NCBI GenBank assembly: GCA_002369025.1
Contig: DFDV01000191.1
Span: 1-22,379 of the forward strand
DNA from: Treponema sp. UBA3819
Lineage (GTDB): Bacteria; Spirochaetota; Spirochaetia; Treponematales; Treponemataceae
Length of the DNA stretch: 22,379 bases
Direction: 5' to 3'
Part shown: in pieces, positions 21,868 through 22,379 of the stretch
Layout of the letters: each line of letters opens with the position of its first letter
Position numbering within the stretch: position 1 is the stretch's first letter
Position numbers and translations under genes: made by a program
The notes under the pieces: generated by a model
Databases searched by the model: none
Seen by the model: the letters and a program-made list of their open reading frames with translations, nothing else
What the model was told of the DNA's origin: nothing

Positions 21868-22379
21868 CGTGTACCTCATAGTCTACATCATCGGCCTTGC
21901 CTTTGTCAAAGCCAGATTTGTTTGCTGAGTCACCTTCTGCATTGCCGGAAGCACCTGCATCAGCATTTGCTGCGCCTTCTGCTCCAGCGGCTGCTCCCTG
22001 TGCACCCTGCTGCTTGTAGACTTCTTCAGCAATCTTGTAAGAAGCATTCTTCAGAGCTTCTGTCTTTGCCTTGATGTCATCTGTGTCGTTGCCTTCCAGA
22101 GCTTTCTTGAGGGCTGCAACTGCATCCTCAATCTGCTGCTTGTCAGCACCGGCAACTTTATCGCCCAGATCCTTCATGCTCTTTTCAGTTGCATAAATCA
22201 GGCTGTCTGCTTCATTCTTTACATCAATGGCTTCGCGCTGTTTCTTGTCTGCTTCTGCGTTTGCTTCTGCATCCTTAACCATGCGTTCGATTTCTGCATC
22301 GCTCAGGCCGCTTGAAGATGTAATCTGGATGTGCTGTTCCTTGCCGGTTCCCAAATCCTTTGCAGATACATGAACAATA
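21860..22379 (-). CDS. dnaK: chaperone protein DnaK (Hsp70), C-terminal part (5' end beyond window)
   Basis: The last about 173 residues of DnaK, reading in from the right edge. The sequence VHVSAKDLGTGKEQ is the conserved end of the substrate-binding beta-sandwich, followed by IQITSSSGLSDAEIERMVKDAE and the helical lid with EADSLIYATEKSMKDLGDKV. A Gly/Ala/Asn-rich disordered tail precedes the C-terminal DDVDYEVHDN, a variant of the usual D-(A/V)-(D)-(F/Y)-E-V-x-D/E motif. The gene lies upstream of dnaJ on the same strand, a common arrangement. The separating 315 bases with several hairpins suggest that much dnaK mRNA ends before dnaJ. The start lies outside the window. Confidence 0.96.
   Translation of the reverse strand, partial: IVHVSAKDLGTGKEQHIQITSSSGLSDAEIERMVKDAEANAEADKKQREAIDVKNEADSLIYATEKSMKDLGDKVAGADKQQIEDAVAALKKALEGNDTDDIKAKTEALKNASYKIAEEVYKQQGAQGAAAGAEGAANADAGASGNAEGDSANKSGFDKGKADDVDYEVHDN

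Noticed and set aside
1..22379. CRISPR arrays, tRNA or rRNA genes, transposases, phage genes
   Set aside because: No regularly spaced direct repeats, no tRNA-like cloverleaf with a TTCRA arm, and no recognisable mobile-element protein were seen on reading both strands.

Overview
The window looks like chromosomal DNA from an anaerobic, Gram-negative (two-membrane) bacterium, most likely a host-associated Treponema-type spirochaete. This rests on the style of the lipoprotein and outer-membrane signal sequences, a GC content judged by eye to be near 45-50%, and the anaerobic [4Fe-4S]/siroheme enzymes. No rRNA or other definitive marker is present, so the taxonomy is an inference. Almost every gene from 1 to 19467 is on the plus strand. 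A short minus-strand block (dnaK-dnaJ-peptidase) closes the window.

Region 1 (1-3902) is an ABC importer of the Fe(III)/AfuABC (FbpABC) family. It has a truncated binding protein, a double-length permease and an ATPase, with a tandem hairpin/terminator between the binding-protein and permease genes. Region 2 (3971-7854) is a translationally coupled FecBCD/BtuFCD-type importer (binding protein, permease, ATPase) followed by an outer-membrane beta-barrel protein.

Region 3 (7986-10696) is the most interesting part. A small siroheme sulfite reductase is followed by a TusA-like protein, a ThiS/MoaD-like sulfur carrier ending in Gly-Gly-Gly-Gln, an E1-like adenylating enzyme and a JAMM metalloprotease. 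This is the gene set of the protein-thiocarboxylate homocysteine pathway known from Wolinella succinogenes (Sir, HcyS, HcyF, HcyD). The PLP enzyme that would use the thiocarboxylate (MetY, or a CysM type) is not in the window. Region 4 (10815-19467) supplies the substrate: a sulfate ABC importer (Sbp lipoprotein, CysT, CysW, CysA), APS reductase AprAB, and ATP sulfurylase CysDN. CysN carries a C-terminal APS-kinase-like domain that has lost its P-loop. Together regions 3 and 4 encode sulfate uptake -> APS -> sulfite -> sulfide -> HcyS thiocarboxylate.

Three of the sulfur transcription units (starting at 7986, 10815 and 14761) share a 23-base dyad-like motif (CCTA-N9-TGGG/TAGG core) just upstream. 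It is a candidate operator for a common sulfur regulator. The intergenic stretches 10143-10279 and 21545-21859 hold unusually elaborate inverted repeats that may be dispersed repeat elements or structured RNA.

Region 5 (19497-22379, minus strand) has the 3' end of dnaK, a 315-base intergenic region full of hairpins, complete dnaJ, and an M28-family metallopeptidase whose start overlaps the dnaJ stop.
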